36,712 bases of DNA from Lachnospiraceae bacterium (GCA_017627275.1 JAGAHC010000041.1:1-36712), one strand, 5' to 3'. Shown: positions 16,481-24,941, counted from the first letter of the stretch. The notes: a model not told the origin generated them from the letters alone. Translations and numbers: made by a program.

Positions 16481-16662
16481 AAGAATAATCTCCTTTCATA
16501 CCCTATGTATGCTTAATGGGAATATATTACCCGATTAAGATTATTAAGATTACTCTTTGAACTTATTACACCGGTGACCGCAAAGAAGTTTTTATATCTG
16601 TGCAAAAATTAACGAAGAACGTATAATGGCAGGAGCAAGACCACGCACGATCGGAGGGGGAA
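16481..16662. other. Right end of the mobile element and threonine aldolase upstream region
   Basis: The AT-rich stretch up to about 16570 probably includes the element's attachment end; ATTAAGATTATTAAGATTA at 16536-16552 is a small direct repeat. From 16575 on the sequence is GC-richer host DNA. TATAAT at 16622-16627 is a likely -10 for the threonine aldolase gene, about 36 bp before its start, but no good -35 is seen. The aldolase ribosome binding site GGAGGGGG lies at 16653-16660. Confidence 0.45.
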
Positions 16663-17721
16663 ATGGAGAAACTGTATTTTTTATCTGACTATATGGAAGG
16701 CGCCGAGCCGCACGCGCTGCGCGCGCTGATAGAGACCAATGAAGAGCATACGCCCGGCTATATGACGGACGATTACAGCGAACAGGCAAGGGAAAAGATC
16801 CGCGCGGCCTGCGCGTGTCCGGGTGCGGCCGTGCACTTTGCCGTCGGCGGCACACAGGCAAATGCCCTGTGCTTGAGCGCCCTGCTGCAGTCCTATCAGG
16901 GCGTGATCGCGCCGGAGAGCGGCCATATCTCGATCCATGAGGCCGGTGCCATCGAACGCGGCGGGCACAAGGTCATCACGCTCCCTTCCGAAAACGGAAA
17001 GATCTCCGCGGAGGCGATCGACGCTTACTGTGAGGCTTACTGGGCGGATGAGACGCACGACCACATCGTGATGCCGGGAGCGGTCTATCTTTCCCAGCCG
17101 ACGGAGTGCGGTACGCTGTATTCTCTCGCGGAGCTGCAGGCAGTCCGTCAGGTCTGCGACAGGCAGCACCTGCAGCTGTATGTGGACGGCGCGCGGCTTG
17201 CTTATGCGCTGGCAGCGAATCAAAACGATGTCACGCTCGCGGATCTCGCGAAGCTTTGCGATATCTTCTATATCGGCGGTACGAAGTGCGGCGCGCTCTT
17301 CGGGGAAGCGATCGTCATTCCGGACGGGAAGCGTTTCCCGCATTTCTTCTCCCTGCAGAAGCAAATGGGGGCAGTACTCGCGAAGGGAAGGCTCCTCGGC
17401 CTGCAGTTTGGCGCGCTGTTTTCTCCGTCCGAAGAGGATCCCTCGCGCATCGTGTATGACGTCGTCGGCAGGCAGGCAATCGCGCTTGCGGACAACCTGC
17501 GTGAAGCCTGCGGACGCATCGGCCTGCCTCTGCAGTACTGCTCTCCCACCAATCAGATCTTCGTTACGCTTAAGAATGACAAAATGAAGGCACTCTCGGA
17601 ACGCGTCCTTTTCGAGGTCTGGGCAAAAGAAAGCGCAGACCATACGACTGTCCGGTTCGTGACCGGCTGGGCCACGAAGGCAGAGGATGTGTCTGCGCTG
17701 ATCGATCTTCTGGAAAACTGA
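16663..17721 (+). CDS. ltaE: Low-specificity L-threonine aldolase
   Basis: A 352-residue PLP enzyme of the beta-eliminating lyase/threonine aldolase family, splitting L-threonine or allo-threonine into glycine and acetaldehyde. The opening FLSDYMEGAEPHAL, the PLP phosphate-site segment FAVGGTQANALCL, the ring-stacking His in SGHISIHEAGA, the aspartate in YVDGARLAYAL, and the Schiff-base lysine in YIGGTKCGALFGE are all present. The length is normal. A strong GGAGGGGG precedes the ATG. It is a single plus-strand gene between the mobile element and the transketolase operon, with its own -10 candidate. Acetaldehyde is also a product of deoC, so both feed the same aldehyde pool. Confidence 0.92.
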   Translation: MEKLYFLSDYMEGAEPHALRALIETNEEHTPGYMTDDYSEQAREKIRAACACPGAAVHFAVGGTQANALCLSALLQSYQGVIAPESGHISIHEAGAIERGGHKVITLPSENGKISAEAIDAYCEAYWADETHDHIVMPGAVYLSQPTECGTLYSLAELQAVRQVCDRQHLQLYVDGARLAYALAANQNDVTLADLAKLCDIFYIGGTKCGALFGEAIVIPDGKRFPHFFSLQKQMGAVLAKGRLLGLQFGALFSPSEEDPSRIVYDVVGRQAIALADNLREACGRIGLPLQYCSPTNQIFVTLKNDKMKALSERVLFEVWAKESADHTTVRFVTGWATKAEDVSALIDLLEN

Positions 17722-17761
17722 TCCTCAGATCTGCCGCATGACCGCGAGGTCGCTTCGAATA

Positions 17762-17790
17762 TTGTTGAAATTAAAAAAATGCCATAAAAT
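17762..17790 (+). promoter_or_regulatory. Promoter candidate for the transketolase-ribokinase operon
   Basis: TTGTTG (17762-17767) and TAAAAT (17785-17790) are 17 bp apart in an AT-rich stretch about 70 bp before the first transketolase gene. AAAGGAGGT follows at 17840 with a rather long 11-bp spacing to the start. Confidence 0.5.
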
Positions 17791-17859
17791 GTATCCAGAA
17801 AAAATCAAGTCAGCTGTTTTTCTCAATAACATCATGGCCAAAGGAGGTAGACAATTTCC

Positions 17860-18690
17860 ATGAATAATCAAGAACTGCGGCATTACGCAAATGAAATTCG
17901 TAAATCGGCAGTCACTGCCGTGTACACCGCACATTCGGGCCATCCCGGCGGGAGCCTTTCCTGCGTGGACATCCTGACGTATCTGTATTTTGAGGAAATG
18001 CACATCGATCCCAAGAATCCGGCCGATCCCGACCGCGACCGTTTTGTCCTTTCCAAGGGACATGTGACACCCGCGCTGTACGGTACCATGGCACACAGAG
18101 GGTATTTCCCGCTCGAAGAGTTAAAAACCTTCCGTCAGCTCGGAACACGCCTCCACGGCCATCCTTCGATGCGCTATCTTCCGGGCCTTGATATGAGCAC
18201 CGGCTCTCTCGGACAGGGCATGGCGACCGCGGTCGGCATGGCGCTGGCCGGCAAGGTGCAGAAGAAAGACTACCGTGTTTATACCGTCATCGGCGACGGC
18301 GAAAGCCAGGAAGGCGAGATCTGGGAAGCCGCCATGTTTGCCGCTGCCAAAAAGCTGGATAACCTCACGGTAATCCTGGATTACAACGGTCTGCAGATCG
18401 ACGGCACCATCGCCGAAGTCAACGATCCGCAGCCCTTCGACAAGAAGTTTGAAGCCTTCGGCTTCCATGTGGTCGTAGCCGACGGTCATGATTTTGATTC
18501 GCTGCGCGCAGCGTTTGAAGAGGCACGCAAGACCAAGGGACAGCCGACGGTCATCCTGGCAAAGACCGTCAAGGGAAAAGGCGTTTCGTTCATGGAAAAT
18601 CAGGCCGGCTGGCACGGAAAATCACCGAACGAAGAACAGTACCGGCAGGCAATGGAGGAATTGGAAAGGGCAGGTGAAGCAAATGAGTGA
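17860..18690 (+). CDS. Transketolase, N-terminal (TPP-binding) subunit
   Basis: A 276-residue protein equal to the first half of a normal transketolase. It carries the substrate and pyrophosphate histidines in AHSGHPGGSLS and KGHVTPALYG, the segment GSLGQGMATAVGMALAG, and the TPP/metal motif GDGESQEGEIWEAAMFA..NLTVILDYN. Together with the next gene it should form an active heterotetramer that moves two-carbon units between sugar phosphates in the non-oxidative pentose phosphate pathway. Split transketolases are common in Clostridia and archaea. Its last codons overlap the start of the second subunit by 8 bp, so equal production through coupling is likely. Confidence 0.93.
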   Translation: MNNQELRHYANEIRKSAVTAVYTAHSGHPGGSLSCVDILTYLYFEEMHIDPKNPADPDRDRFVLSKGHVTPALYGTMAHRGYFPLEELKTFRQLGTRLHGHPSMRYLPGLDMSTGSLGQGMATAVGMALAGKVQKKDYRVYTVIGDGESQEGEIWEAAMFAAAKKLDNLTVILDYNGLQIDGTIAEVNDPQPFDKKFEAFGFHVVVADGHDFDSLRAAFEEARKTKGQPTVILAKTVKGKGVSFMENQAGWHGKSPNEEQYRQAMEELERAGEANE

Positions 18691-19621
18691 AATGAAGAAG
18701 ATCCCAACCAGAGACAGCTACGGCGCCGCGCTGGCGGAAGCCGCAAAGGACTATCCCAACCTGATCGTTATGGATGCTGACCTTTCCTGTGCGACCAAGA
18801 CGGAAGAGTTTGCAAAGGTGTGCCCCGAGCGTTTCTTTAACGCCGGCATTGCGGAAGCCAATATGGTATGCGTTGCCGCCGGTCTTGCCGCCGCGGGCAT
18901 GATCCCCTTTGTCAGCAGCTTTGCCATGTTTACCGCCGGACGCGCTTTTGAACAGATCCGCAACTCCGTCGCCTATCCGAAACTGAACGTGAAGATCGGC
19001 GCCACCCATGCCGGCATCAGCGTCGGCGAAGACGGCGCTTCCCATCAGTGCATCGAAGACATCGCGCTGATGCGCGTTCTCCCGAACATGACCGTCTTGA
19101 GCCCCAGCGATGACATCGAAGCAAGAGCCTGCGTCAAGGCGGCGCTTGACCTTGACGGCCCGGTCTATCTGCGTCTCGGACGCGCTGCCGTTCCTGTCAT
19201 CAACGGCGCCGACTATCATTTTGAGATCGGAAAGGGACAGCTCCTCAAGGAAGGAAAAGACGTGACGATCGTTGCCACGGGCCTTCTTGTCAGCATCTGC
19301 CTCGAAGCCGCGGAACTTCTGAAGAATGAAGGGATCGATGCGGAGGTCATCAACATCTGCTCCATCAAGCCCCTGGACGAAGAGCTGATCCTTGCCTCTG
19401 CCGCAAAGACCGGCAGGGTCGTCACCGCCGAGGAACACCTCATTGCCGGCGGACTGGGCGGCGCTGTGGCGGAAGTTCTTTCTGCAAAGCTTCCCACGAA
19501 GCTGACCCGCATCGGCATGGAAGACCGCTTCGGGGAGTCCGCTCCCGCAGAAGCGCTGTTGGAGAAATTCGGCTTTACACCTGCTGCCGTTTGCGCACGC
19601 GTCAAGGAAGCCTGCCGCTAA
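18683..19621 (+). CDS. Transketolase, C-terminal (pyrimidine-binding) subunit
   Basis: A 312-residue second half of transketolase. It holds the pyrimidine domain with the activating glutamate in FNAGIAEANMVCVAAGLA, the aromatic ring site in FVSSFAMFTAGRAFEQIRN, the HAGISVGEDGASHQ segment and the C-terminal transketolase fold. The start at 18683 (MSEMKKIPTRD) is used because AGGTGAAG precedes it and it overlaps the upstream stop by 8 bp; a longer in-frame reading would only antisense-like extend through the first subunit. Ribokinase follows after 21 bp. Confidence 0.93.
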   Translation: MSEMKKIPTRDSYGAALAEAAKDYPNLIVMDADLSCATKTEEFAKVCPERFFNAGIAEANMVCVAAGLAAAGMIPFVSSFAMFTAGRAFEQIRNSVAYPKLNVKIGATHAGISVGEDGASHQCIEDIALMRVLPNMTVLSPSDDIEARACVKAALDLDGPVYLRLGRAAVPVINGADYHFEIGKGQLLKEGKDVTIVATGLLVSICLEAAELLKNEGIDAEVINICSIKPLDEELILASAAKTGRVVTAEEHLIAGGLGGAVAEVLSAKLPTKLTRIGMEDRFGESAPAEALLEKFGFTPAAVCARVKEACR

Positions 19622-19642
19622 AAGCGCGCAAAGGAAAGCACT

Positions 19643-20638
19643 ATGAAAAAAGCGCCTAAGATCCTGATCGTCGGCAGCCTCGTGATGGATACCATCATGA
19701 GCACGGAAGTATTTCCGGAACCCGGCGCCACGGTGCTCGGCGACACGTTTCGCACGGCACCGGGCGGGAAGGGCGCCAATCAGGCGGTCCAGACCGCGCG
19801 TCTTGGTGCCGACGTCACCATGGTCGGCAAACTCGGAGACGATGCCTTCGGCAGCGTTCTTCGAAACGCGCTGATCAGTGACGGCATCCATACGGAGCAC
19901 CTGATGGAGAAAAAGGGCGCATCCAGCGCCGCGGCTTCCATCATTCTGACCACCAAGGACGGCGTTGCCTTAAACAACCGCATCATCGTCGCTTCCGGAA
20001 CCAACATGATGATCACGCCGGAAGACGTCGCATTCTTAAAGGAAGAGATCGCGCAGTATGACATGGTCATCCTTCAGCTGGAGATCCCAATGCAGATCAA
20101 TGAGATCGTCGCCGCCTACGCCTTTGACAAAGGCGTCCCGGTCATGCTGAATCCGGCACCCATCGCACCGCTCTCCGATGAACTGCTGTCGCACATCACC
20201 TACCTTTCCCCCAATGAGACAGAAGCCGCATCGCTTCTTGGCATGGTCGTCCGCAGAGAAGGCGAAGGCATTCCGCACGACAAGGTTCCGCGGATCCGCG
20301 AAGTCATGCAGAAAAGAGGTATCCGCAATCTCCTGCTGACGCTCGGCGATGCCGGCGCCATGATGATCACGCAGGACGATGTTATTCTCGAGGAAAGCGT
20401 GAAGGGCATCCACGCGGTCGATCCCACGGCCGCCGGCGACAGCTTTGTCGGCGCCTTCTGCACCGGCAAATGCCTTGGCATGAGCGATGCGGAAGCCATC
20501 CGCCTTGCCAACATCATCGGCGCCATCACCGTTTCGGGCATGGGCGCACAGCCCTCCCTTGCGACGTTCGACAAGGTACGGGCCTTCGTGAAGGAGCACG
20601 GCATCGACGATGCGATCCTTCGCTACTTCGAGGACTGA
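19643..20638 (+). CDS. rbsK: Ribokinase (PfkB family sugar kinase)
   Basis: A 331-residue PfkB-type kinase. The N-terminal sugar-binding signature APGGKGANQAVQTARLG and the C-terminal DPTAAGDSFVGAFCTG, with the catalytic aspartate and the anion hole, are both present. Phosphorylation of ribose to ribose-5-phosphate fits its position as the third gene after the split transketolase, since ribose-5-phosphate is a transketolase substrate. No ribose transporter or rbs regulator is in the window. The protein is about 20 residues longer than E. coli RbsK at the C-terminus. Another PfkB sugar specificity, such as deoxyribokinase, cannot be excluded and would suit the nearby deoC. Confidence 0.88.
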   Translation: MKKAPKILIVGSLVMDTIMSTEVFPEPGATVLGDTFRTAPGGKGANQAVQTARLGADVTMVGKLGDDAFGSVLRNALISDGIHTEHLMEKKGASSAAASIILTTKDGVALNNRIIVASGTNMMITPEDVAFLKEEIAQYDMVILQLEIPMQINEIVAAYAFDKGVPVMLNPAPIAPLSDELLSHITYLSPNETEAASLLGMVVRREGEGIPHDKVPRIREVMQKRGIRNLLLTLGDAGAMMITQDDVILEESVKGIHAVDPTAAGDSFVGAFCTGKCLGMSDAEAIRLANIIGAITVSGMGAQPSLATFDKVRAFVKEHGIDDAILRYFED

Positions 20639-20654
20639 AAGCCCTGTCTACAAA

Positions 20655-20685
20655 AAGCATCACCCTTGAAAACAGGATGATGCTT
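20655..20685. terminator. Bidirectional terminator between rbsK and the GT2-flavin reductase gene
   Basis: AAGCATCA (20655-20662) pairs with TGATGCTT (20678-20685), with inner CCT/AGG pairs. On the minus strand it is followed by a TTTTTG run, so it is best as terminator of the glycosyltransferase operon, but it also closes the convergent ribokinase transcript. A second small palindrome (ACTGGC/GCCAGT, about 20722-20737) lies nearby. Confidence 0.65.
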
Positions 20686-20759
20686 AATACCGTTCCGATG
20701 TCCTCTCCTTCTCCGATGGAACTGGCGGATGCCAGTACGTTGCACGGAAAAAAGTTTTC

Positions 20760-22244
20760 TCAGCTCTTTATGATGTAAGCATCGACGATCTCTCCGTAAA
20801 TCGCATAATGCGGATCCTTATTGGCACCGGTATTCTTGCTGTCAACATCCTGCGGGTAAAGCTTTCCGGGAATGCTCTCGTCTTCAAACAATGACAGATC
20901 CTGCTTCTGCATGTACAGCACCTTGCACTCCAGGGTGAGCGGCACTTCCTTGATGGCGGGAACGGAGATCACCTCCGGATCAATGAGCGTCAGTTCCGCC
21001 TCCTTAATCTTATCGATGTCTCTGCCGCTCTGTCTGCCGCAGATCTCCAGCATCGTCGGCGTCAGCTTCTCCATCGGCACACTGACGGTGAATTCCTTAT
21101 TCTTCTGCAGCAGGCTGATCGTATGTCTGTTTTCGCGCACATACGTCACAAACACCTTTTTATTCCAGTTGATCCCGACCGTACCCCAGCCGATGACCAT
21201 GGTGTTGATCTCGTCTTCCGCCTTGGTCGTCAGGAGCGCACCGCCCGTCAATTTCCGCATGATGTGGCCGGCGTAGTCTTCGACCTGGATGTCCTTCTTC
21301 TGGATGCGTCCCGTTCCTTCTTCAGCATTCTCTTTCGAGAGTCCGGCCAGTTTGAACGCCATCCATTCCGAAGCGTATTCCGTGGTGGAGATGTGTTTTT
21401 CCCTGGCTTCCGCGTAGGAGCGGTTGAAGGGAAGCAGGACGTTCCGGATCATGTATTTCCGGCACTCCTCGGACTCCCAGAGATGGTATTTGTCGTACAT
21501 GTAATTGTAGTCGTCGTACGCGCGATAGTCTCTGGAGACCCGCGGCACTTCTTCTACCTTGTTGTCCAGTCTCTTTTCGCGGACCGCAAAGGAGACGAGC
21601 GGTTCCTTCGTAAAGACGAACTCGGGATGCGCACGCAGGATGTCAAAGTAGAGGAACATGTCAGAAGCAAACCGGCTCTTGACGTCAAAGATGTAGGCAG
21701 GCTCCGACGCACGGTAGATGGTTGCGCCTAAAGACCCGATCTCATTGCCGAGAAACAGATGCCGATAATCCTTCTGCAGCGCTTCTATGAATTCATCGCT
21801 CGCAGCGCGGTCCGTGGCCGTCTCGTCTTCCGCCCCTTCTCCCTGCCGCACGACCTCTCTCGTGCCGGAAAAGGCAAAGGCCGCCTGCGGGTTCTCGGTC
21901 AGAAGCGCCACGAATTTGCTCAGCGAATCGGTATTGGTAAAGTAATCGTCACCGGTCATGATCTTGACAAACTGCGCGTTGTCGCTTTTCATGCGGACTG
22001 CCGCGTTACGGTTCGGAACAAGGCCCGACTTTTCCGTATTGTGGACATAGTTCACGTCGATGTCGGAATTGCCGATCAGCCATTCGACCTCATCGCTGTC
22101 CGAATCGTCCGAGATGTTGATCTCGATGTTCGGGTAGTCCTGCTGCTCGATCGAATGCAGAAGTCTCTCGATCCCCGTTACATTGTTGAACGCAGGAATA
22201 CAGATCGATACCAGCGGCATTTCTTTCATTTGTTCGTTTGCCAT
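20760..22244 (-). CDS. GT2 glycosyltransferase fused to a flavin-reductase-like (FMN split-barrel) domain
   Basis: A 494-residue protein with two unrelated parts. Residues about 8-300 are a family 2 glycosyltransferase: PLVSICIPAFNN, the nucleotide-binding NISDDSDSDE and the metal motif TGDD at 97-100. This half is a close paralogue of the next gene upstream, sharing RHLFLGNEIGS, FASDMFLYFDIL and LWESEECRKYMI. Residues about 317-494 are a flavoredoxin/flavin-reductase domain: GALLTTKAEDEINTMVIGWG, VFVTYVRENRHT, VSVPAIKEVPLTLECKVLY, YPQDVD and YAIYGEIV. The junction (about 21308) coincides with where free-standing flavin reductases start, with no stop or start codon between. No known pathway needs this pair, so the fusion may result from a gene-joining deletion or have a real redox-sugar role. 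A cytoplasmic location is likely; no membrane spans are seen. Confidence 0.88.
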   Translation of the reverse strand: MANEQMKEMPLVSICIPAFNNVTGIERLLHSIEQQDYPNIEINISDDSDSDEVEWLIGNSDIDVNYVHNTEKSGLVPNRNAAVRMKSDNAQFVKIMTGDDYFTNTDSLSKFVALLTENPQAAFAFSGTREVVRQGEGAEDETATDRAASDEFIEALQKDYRHLFLGNEIGSLGATIYRASEPAYIFDVKSRFASDMFLYFDILRAHPEFVFTKEPLVSFAVREKRLDNKVEEVPRVSRDYRAYDDYNYMYDKYHLWESEECRKYMIRNVLLPFNRSYAEAREKHISTTEYASEWMAFKLAGLSKENAEEGTGRIQKKDIQVEDYAGHIMRKLTGGALLTTKAEDEINTMVIGWGTVGINWNKKVFVTYVRENRHTISLLQKNKEFTVSVPMEKLTPTMLEICGRQSGRDIDKIKEAELTLIDPEVISVPAIKEVPLTLECKVLYMQKQDLSLFEDESIPGKLYPQDVDSKNTGANKDPHYAIYGEIVDAYIIKS

Positions 22245-22262
22245 TTTCGTTCTCCTGTGACC

Positions 22263-23195
22263 TTATGATTTTTGTAATCTGCTTTTCATAAAGGATAGTA
22301 ATGTGTTTATTCTATCATGAATCCACCCGCAAATGTATTCCCCGCGGAAGATGTGATTCTCTCTCGCCTCCGCATAACCTTTGCGGTACGGGAGGATCCG
22401 TTCCCTGATCATGTAGTCTTTGCATTCCTCAGATTCCCACAGCCGGTACTTCTGATAGAGATACCGATAGTCCTCGTAAATGCGTTCGTCCATCTCCGTA
22501 AAGGTCTGCGTGTACTGGCTCTCATGGAGGCCGATCGACACGAGGGGCTCTCTCGTCCACGCAAAGGCCGGGTGGTCCTGCAGGATGTCAAAGTAGAGGA
22601 ACATGTCGGAGGCAAATCCGCTCTTTTCGTCGAACAGATACGGCGGTTCCGTATTCCTGTACAGGACGGCGCTGGGCGCGCCGATCTGGTTGCCGAGGAA
22701 CAGATGGCGGTGGTCCCTCCGGAGTCCTTCGATGAACGCATCCTCTGCCCACCGGACGGTATAGGCGTAGTCTCCGTCTTCCGTTTTCTCATACAGCTTC
22801 ACCTGCCGGGAGCCGGAAAACGCAAGATGGGCCTCAGGGTTTTCCTCCAGCAGGGAAACGAACTTCGCAAGGCTCTCTTCTTCTGTCAGGAAGTCGTCGC
22901 TGAAAAAGATCTTGATATAGTCTGCTGCCGGATCCCGCATTTGAATCGCGGCATTCCAGTTCAGGATGAATCCCTTCTTCGTCGCATTGCGGACGTAGCG
23001 GATCTTCGATCGGAGATGCTCCGGCATCGTCCGGATCAGTTCCTCGATCCGTGTATCATCGGAGTCGTCGCTGATGTTGATCTCGATATTCTGACAGGTC
23101 TGCTTTTCAATTGAAAGAAGGAGGCGTCGCACGTCCTCCGGATTGTTATAGACAGGGATGCAGATGGATACCAGGGGTTCCTTTACGCTTGCCAT
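22263..23195 (-). CDS. Family 2 glycosyltransferase
   Basis: A 310-residue GT-A-fold glycosyltransferase that transfers a sugar from a nucleotide donor. It has PLVSICIPVYNN, INISDDSDD and the metal motif FFSDDFL at about 98-104. It is the paralogue of the fused protein next to it and aligns with it end to end up to about residue 290, then ends in a short helix with SFMKSRLQKS instead of the flavin-reductase domain. It starts 5 bp after the GT17 gene stop and 18 bp separate it from the fusion gene, so all are cotranscribed. The acceptor is not readable; a cell-surface polysaccharide or glycoprotein is most likely. Confidence 0.9.
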   Translation of the reverse strand: MASVKEPLVSICIPVYNNPEDVRRLLLSIEKQTCQNIEINISDDSDDTRIEELIRTMPEHLRSKIRYVRNATKKGFILNWNAAIQMRDPAADYIKIFFSDDFLTEEESLAKFVSLLEENPEAHLAFSGSRQVKLYEKTEDGDYAYTVRWAEDAFIEGLRRDHRHLFLGNQIGAPSAVLYRNTEPPYLFDEKSGFASDMFLYFDILQDHPAFAWTREPLVSIGLHESQYTQTFTEMDERIYEDYRYLYQKYRLWESEECKDYMIRERILPYRKGYAEARENHIFRGEYICGWIHDRINTLLSFMKSRLQKS

Positions 23196-23200
23196 CAGGC

Positions 23201-24160
23201 TCAGTTCCCCTTCCGTAAGATCTTTCTTGCCAGACGTTTGAACGGCAGGAGCATTTCCTCCACCCGGTCTCTTCTTCTCTGCTTCTGCTGCCGTTTCTGT
23301 CTGTCTTCTTCGCTCTCTTCCTGCAGGATCAGGTGTGCGAGTTCTTCCCGGTGCGTACGGATATACAGGGGATAAGTCTCATCGATCTCCCTGCGGACAA
23401 ATCTTGCATCGCGCCCGAAGATGTCCTGCCCGTCGAGGAGCCTCTCCTCCACCCGGTCAAGCGTGCGGCGGTTGTTGTATTCCTGGTGGGCGGCCGAGAT
23501 GACCTTCTCCCGAACCCGCTTTTTGATGTCCGTTTCTCCGTGCCCGCCCATGTATCCGAAGTGCCATCCGCCGTTGTCCACGCGGATGCCGTATTCTTTC
23601 TTGTCGGGAAACCGGAGCTCTCCGAGCTGCCATCCCTTTTCTCTTAACAGCTGATACGAAAGCATCTTCGAACCGATCCATTTTTTCGGGTCGGCATCCT
23701 CAAAGTCGCCCGCATAGGACAGGAGCTTGCCGGACACCTCTTCCATGTTGAGGTAACAGTAAAAGAGACGCTGCGCGAAGTGGTAGACCTTGTCCTTTTC
23801 CACCCCTGCGTCCAGGATCTTTTGGATCTCCTCGGGGTTCGGGATCTCGTCCAGATCGCTGAAAATGATGATGTCATCGTCCGTGCAGTTTTGCAGGCCC
23901 CTGGTGACGGCATTCTTCTGGAACGTATCCCGCTCGTGCGTGCCGCCCTCGGGCGTATCGGTCACGGTCACATGGATGATCTTGTCCGCAAACTCGGAGA
24001 ACATCTCCTTGTTTTCCTCATAGTAATAGGGCTTTGGCAGGCCGGAGAACGTTTCGTTCGCCTCGCTGATGACAAAGTAATCCACGATCGGATCCATAAT
24101 GTGCATCCGGATCTTCAGCATATCCAGTTCATTGAAAAACTGAAAGCAATCGTAAATCAT
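23201..24160 (-). CDS. Family 17 glycosyltransferase
   Basis: A 319-residue member of GT17 (beta-1,4-N-acetylglucosaminyltransferase family). Hallmarks are MIYDCFQFFNELDMLKIR at the N-terminus, FVISEANETFSG, the GxxH-like ERDTFQKNAVTRGL, the DxD segment IIFSDLDEIPNP, and WHFGYMGG near residue 190. A basic, glutamine/arginine-rich tail of about 45 residues could bind membrane or partner proteins. The start at 24160 is chosen because it overlaps the upstream stop as ATGA; the longer in-frame extension lies entirely inside the DUF5672 gene. In bacteria the family builds surface glycans of unknown structure. Confidence 0.9.
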   Translation of the reverse strand: MIYDCFQFFNELDMLKIRMHIMDPIVDYFVISEANETFSGLPKPYYYEENKEMFSEFADKIIHVTVTDTPEGGTHERDTFQKNAVTRGLQNCTDDDIIIFSDLDEIPNPEEIQKILDAGVEKDKVYHFAQRLFYCYLNMEEVSGKLLSYAGDFEDADPKKWIGSKMLSYQLLREKGWQLGELRFPDKKEYGIRVDNGGWHFGYMGGHGETDIKKRVREKVISAAHQEYNNRRTLDRVEERLLDGQDIFGRDARFVRREIDETYPLYIRTHREELAHLILQEESEEDRQKRQQKQRRRDRVEEMLLPFKRLARKILRKGN

Positions 24161-24894
24161 GACAGCCTGTCCCTGATCCTCTGAAAGAGGCTTCGTTTTT
24201 TCGGTGCCGGCAGGAAGTTGGGGTAGTCCGCATTGGTCCCGTTCCATTTGTGGAAGCAGAACGGCGTGATCCCTTCGATCTCGGGGATCATGGTCTCATG
24301 GCCGAAGTATTTCGCGACTTCGAGCGGCGCGATCCTCATTCCTTCCGCTTCCAGGAGATGTCTGATCTTGCAGCAGAGGAACCCGTCCTCGTGATACCAC
24401 ATTTTGCCGTAGGCATACTCCCCTTCCCAGGGCACGTTTGCCTTTTTCGGAAAGTCCATCAGGCGCTTGGAGCGGATCCCGACGCTGTTACCCACGCGGC
24501 AGATGTTGCCGTCCTTATCCCGGTAGGTCGTCGTATCCCCTTCCGGCGGCAGCGGCCACGGCGCGCCGATGTAATCGTAAGCAAGGAATTCGTCCCGCCA
24601 CATTTCCGGGTGGACGATGAACCCGTCCGCATGGACGATCATTGCGAAGTCTGTCCGGATGTGGTCGCCCAGCTCATAGACCATCTTATAATTGAAGTCG
24701 TCGATGTTCTTCAGCTCTTCTGTGTGCGCATAACGAATAAACCCGGGAAGCTCCCCCGGTTTTTCATGCGTGATCAGCACCGCGTCACCGAAATCGATCC
24801 CCCGGCAGCTGTATTCCATCGCCTGTATGGTTTCCTTCACATTGACGCTCGTCATGGCGACCAGCGTCACCTGCGGCAGCTGCAGTTTCTCCAT
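24157..24894 (-). CDS. DUF5672 family protein (glycosyltransferase-like)
   Basis: A 245-residue protein of the DUF5672 family, which has a glycosyltransferase-like fold and occurs in surface-glycan clusters. Visible family segments are QVTLVAMTSVNVKETIQAM at the N-terminus, MIVHADGFIVHPEMWRDEF with the HxDG metal-like motif, YDYIGAPWPL, VGNSVGIRSKRLM and WYHEDGFLCCKIR. The start at 24894 is preferred over an ATG at 24951, because AGGAG precedes it and the upstream ATG lies in a terminator hairpin. It is the first gene of the four-gene glycosyltransferase operon. The exact reaction is unknown. Confidence 0.85.
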   Translation of the reverse strand: MEKLQLPQVTLVAMTSVNVKETIQAMEYSCRGIDFGDAVLITHEKPGELPGFIRYAHTEELKNIDDFNYKMVYELGDHIRTDFAMIVHADGFIVHPEMWRDEFLAYDYIGAPWPLPPEGDTTTYRDKDGNICRVGNSVGIRSKRLMDFPKKANVPWEGEYAYGKMWYHEDGFLCCKIRHLLEAEGMRIAPLEVAKYFGHETMIPEIEGITPFCFHKWNGTNADYPNFLPAPKKRSLFQRIRDRLS

Positions 24895-24941
24895 CTGTCG
24901 TTTCTCCTGAATTGCCTTCTTATTATCGCACATAATAAAGA

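Larger units (their letters stand above)
7770..16570. mobile_element. Tn4451-type integrative and mobilizable element (about 8.8 kb, ends approximate)
   Basis: A block of lower-GC DNA holds, all on the minus strand, a TnpX-like large serine recombinase at one end, a tnpW-like small gene at the other, and a MobV relaxase (the tnpZ position) next to tnpW. This trio is the signature of Tn4451/Tn4453-type elements. Cargo is a large wall-anchored surface protein and an ORF6N/PLD-like protein instead of catP. No self-transfer machinery is present, so movement between cells would need a helper. There is no tRNA at either end, in agreement with TnpX-type enzymes that use short, GA-like core sites. 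The ends are estimated from composition and gene content, not from repeats. Confidence 0.75.

Noticed and set aside
7740-16580. Direct repeats marking the exact attachment sites of the element
   Set aside because: Only short matches such as TACCCT were found by eye on both sides; they are too short to call.
18590-19900. 436-codon minus-strand frame opposite transketolase and ribokinase
   Set aside because: Spans two conserved genes in antisense and shows no domain or ribosome binding site.
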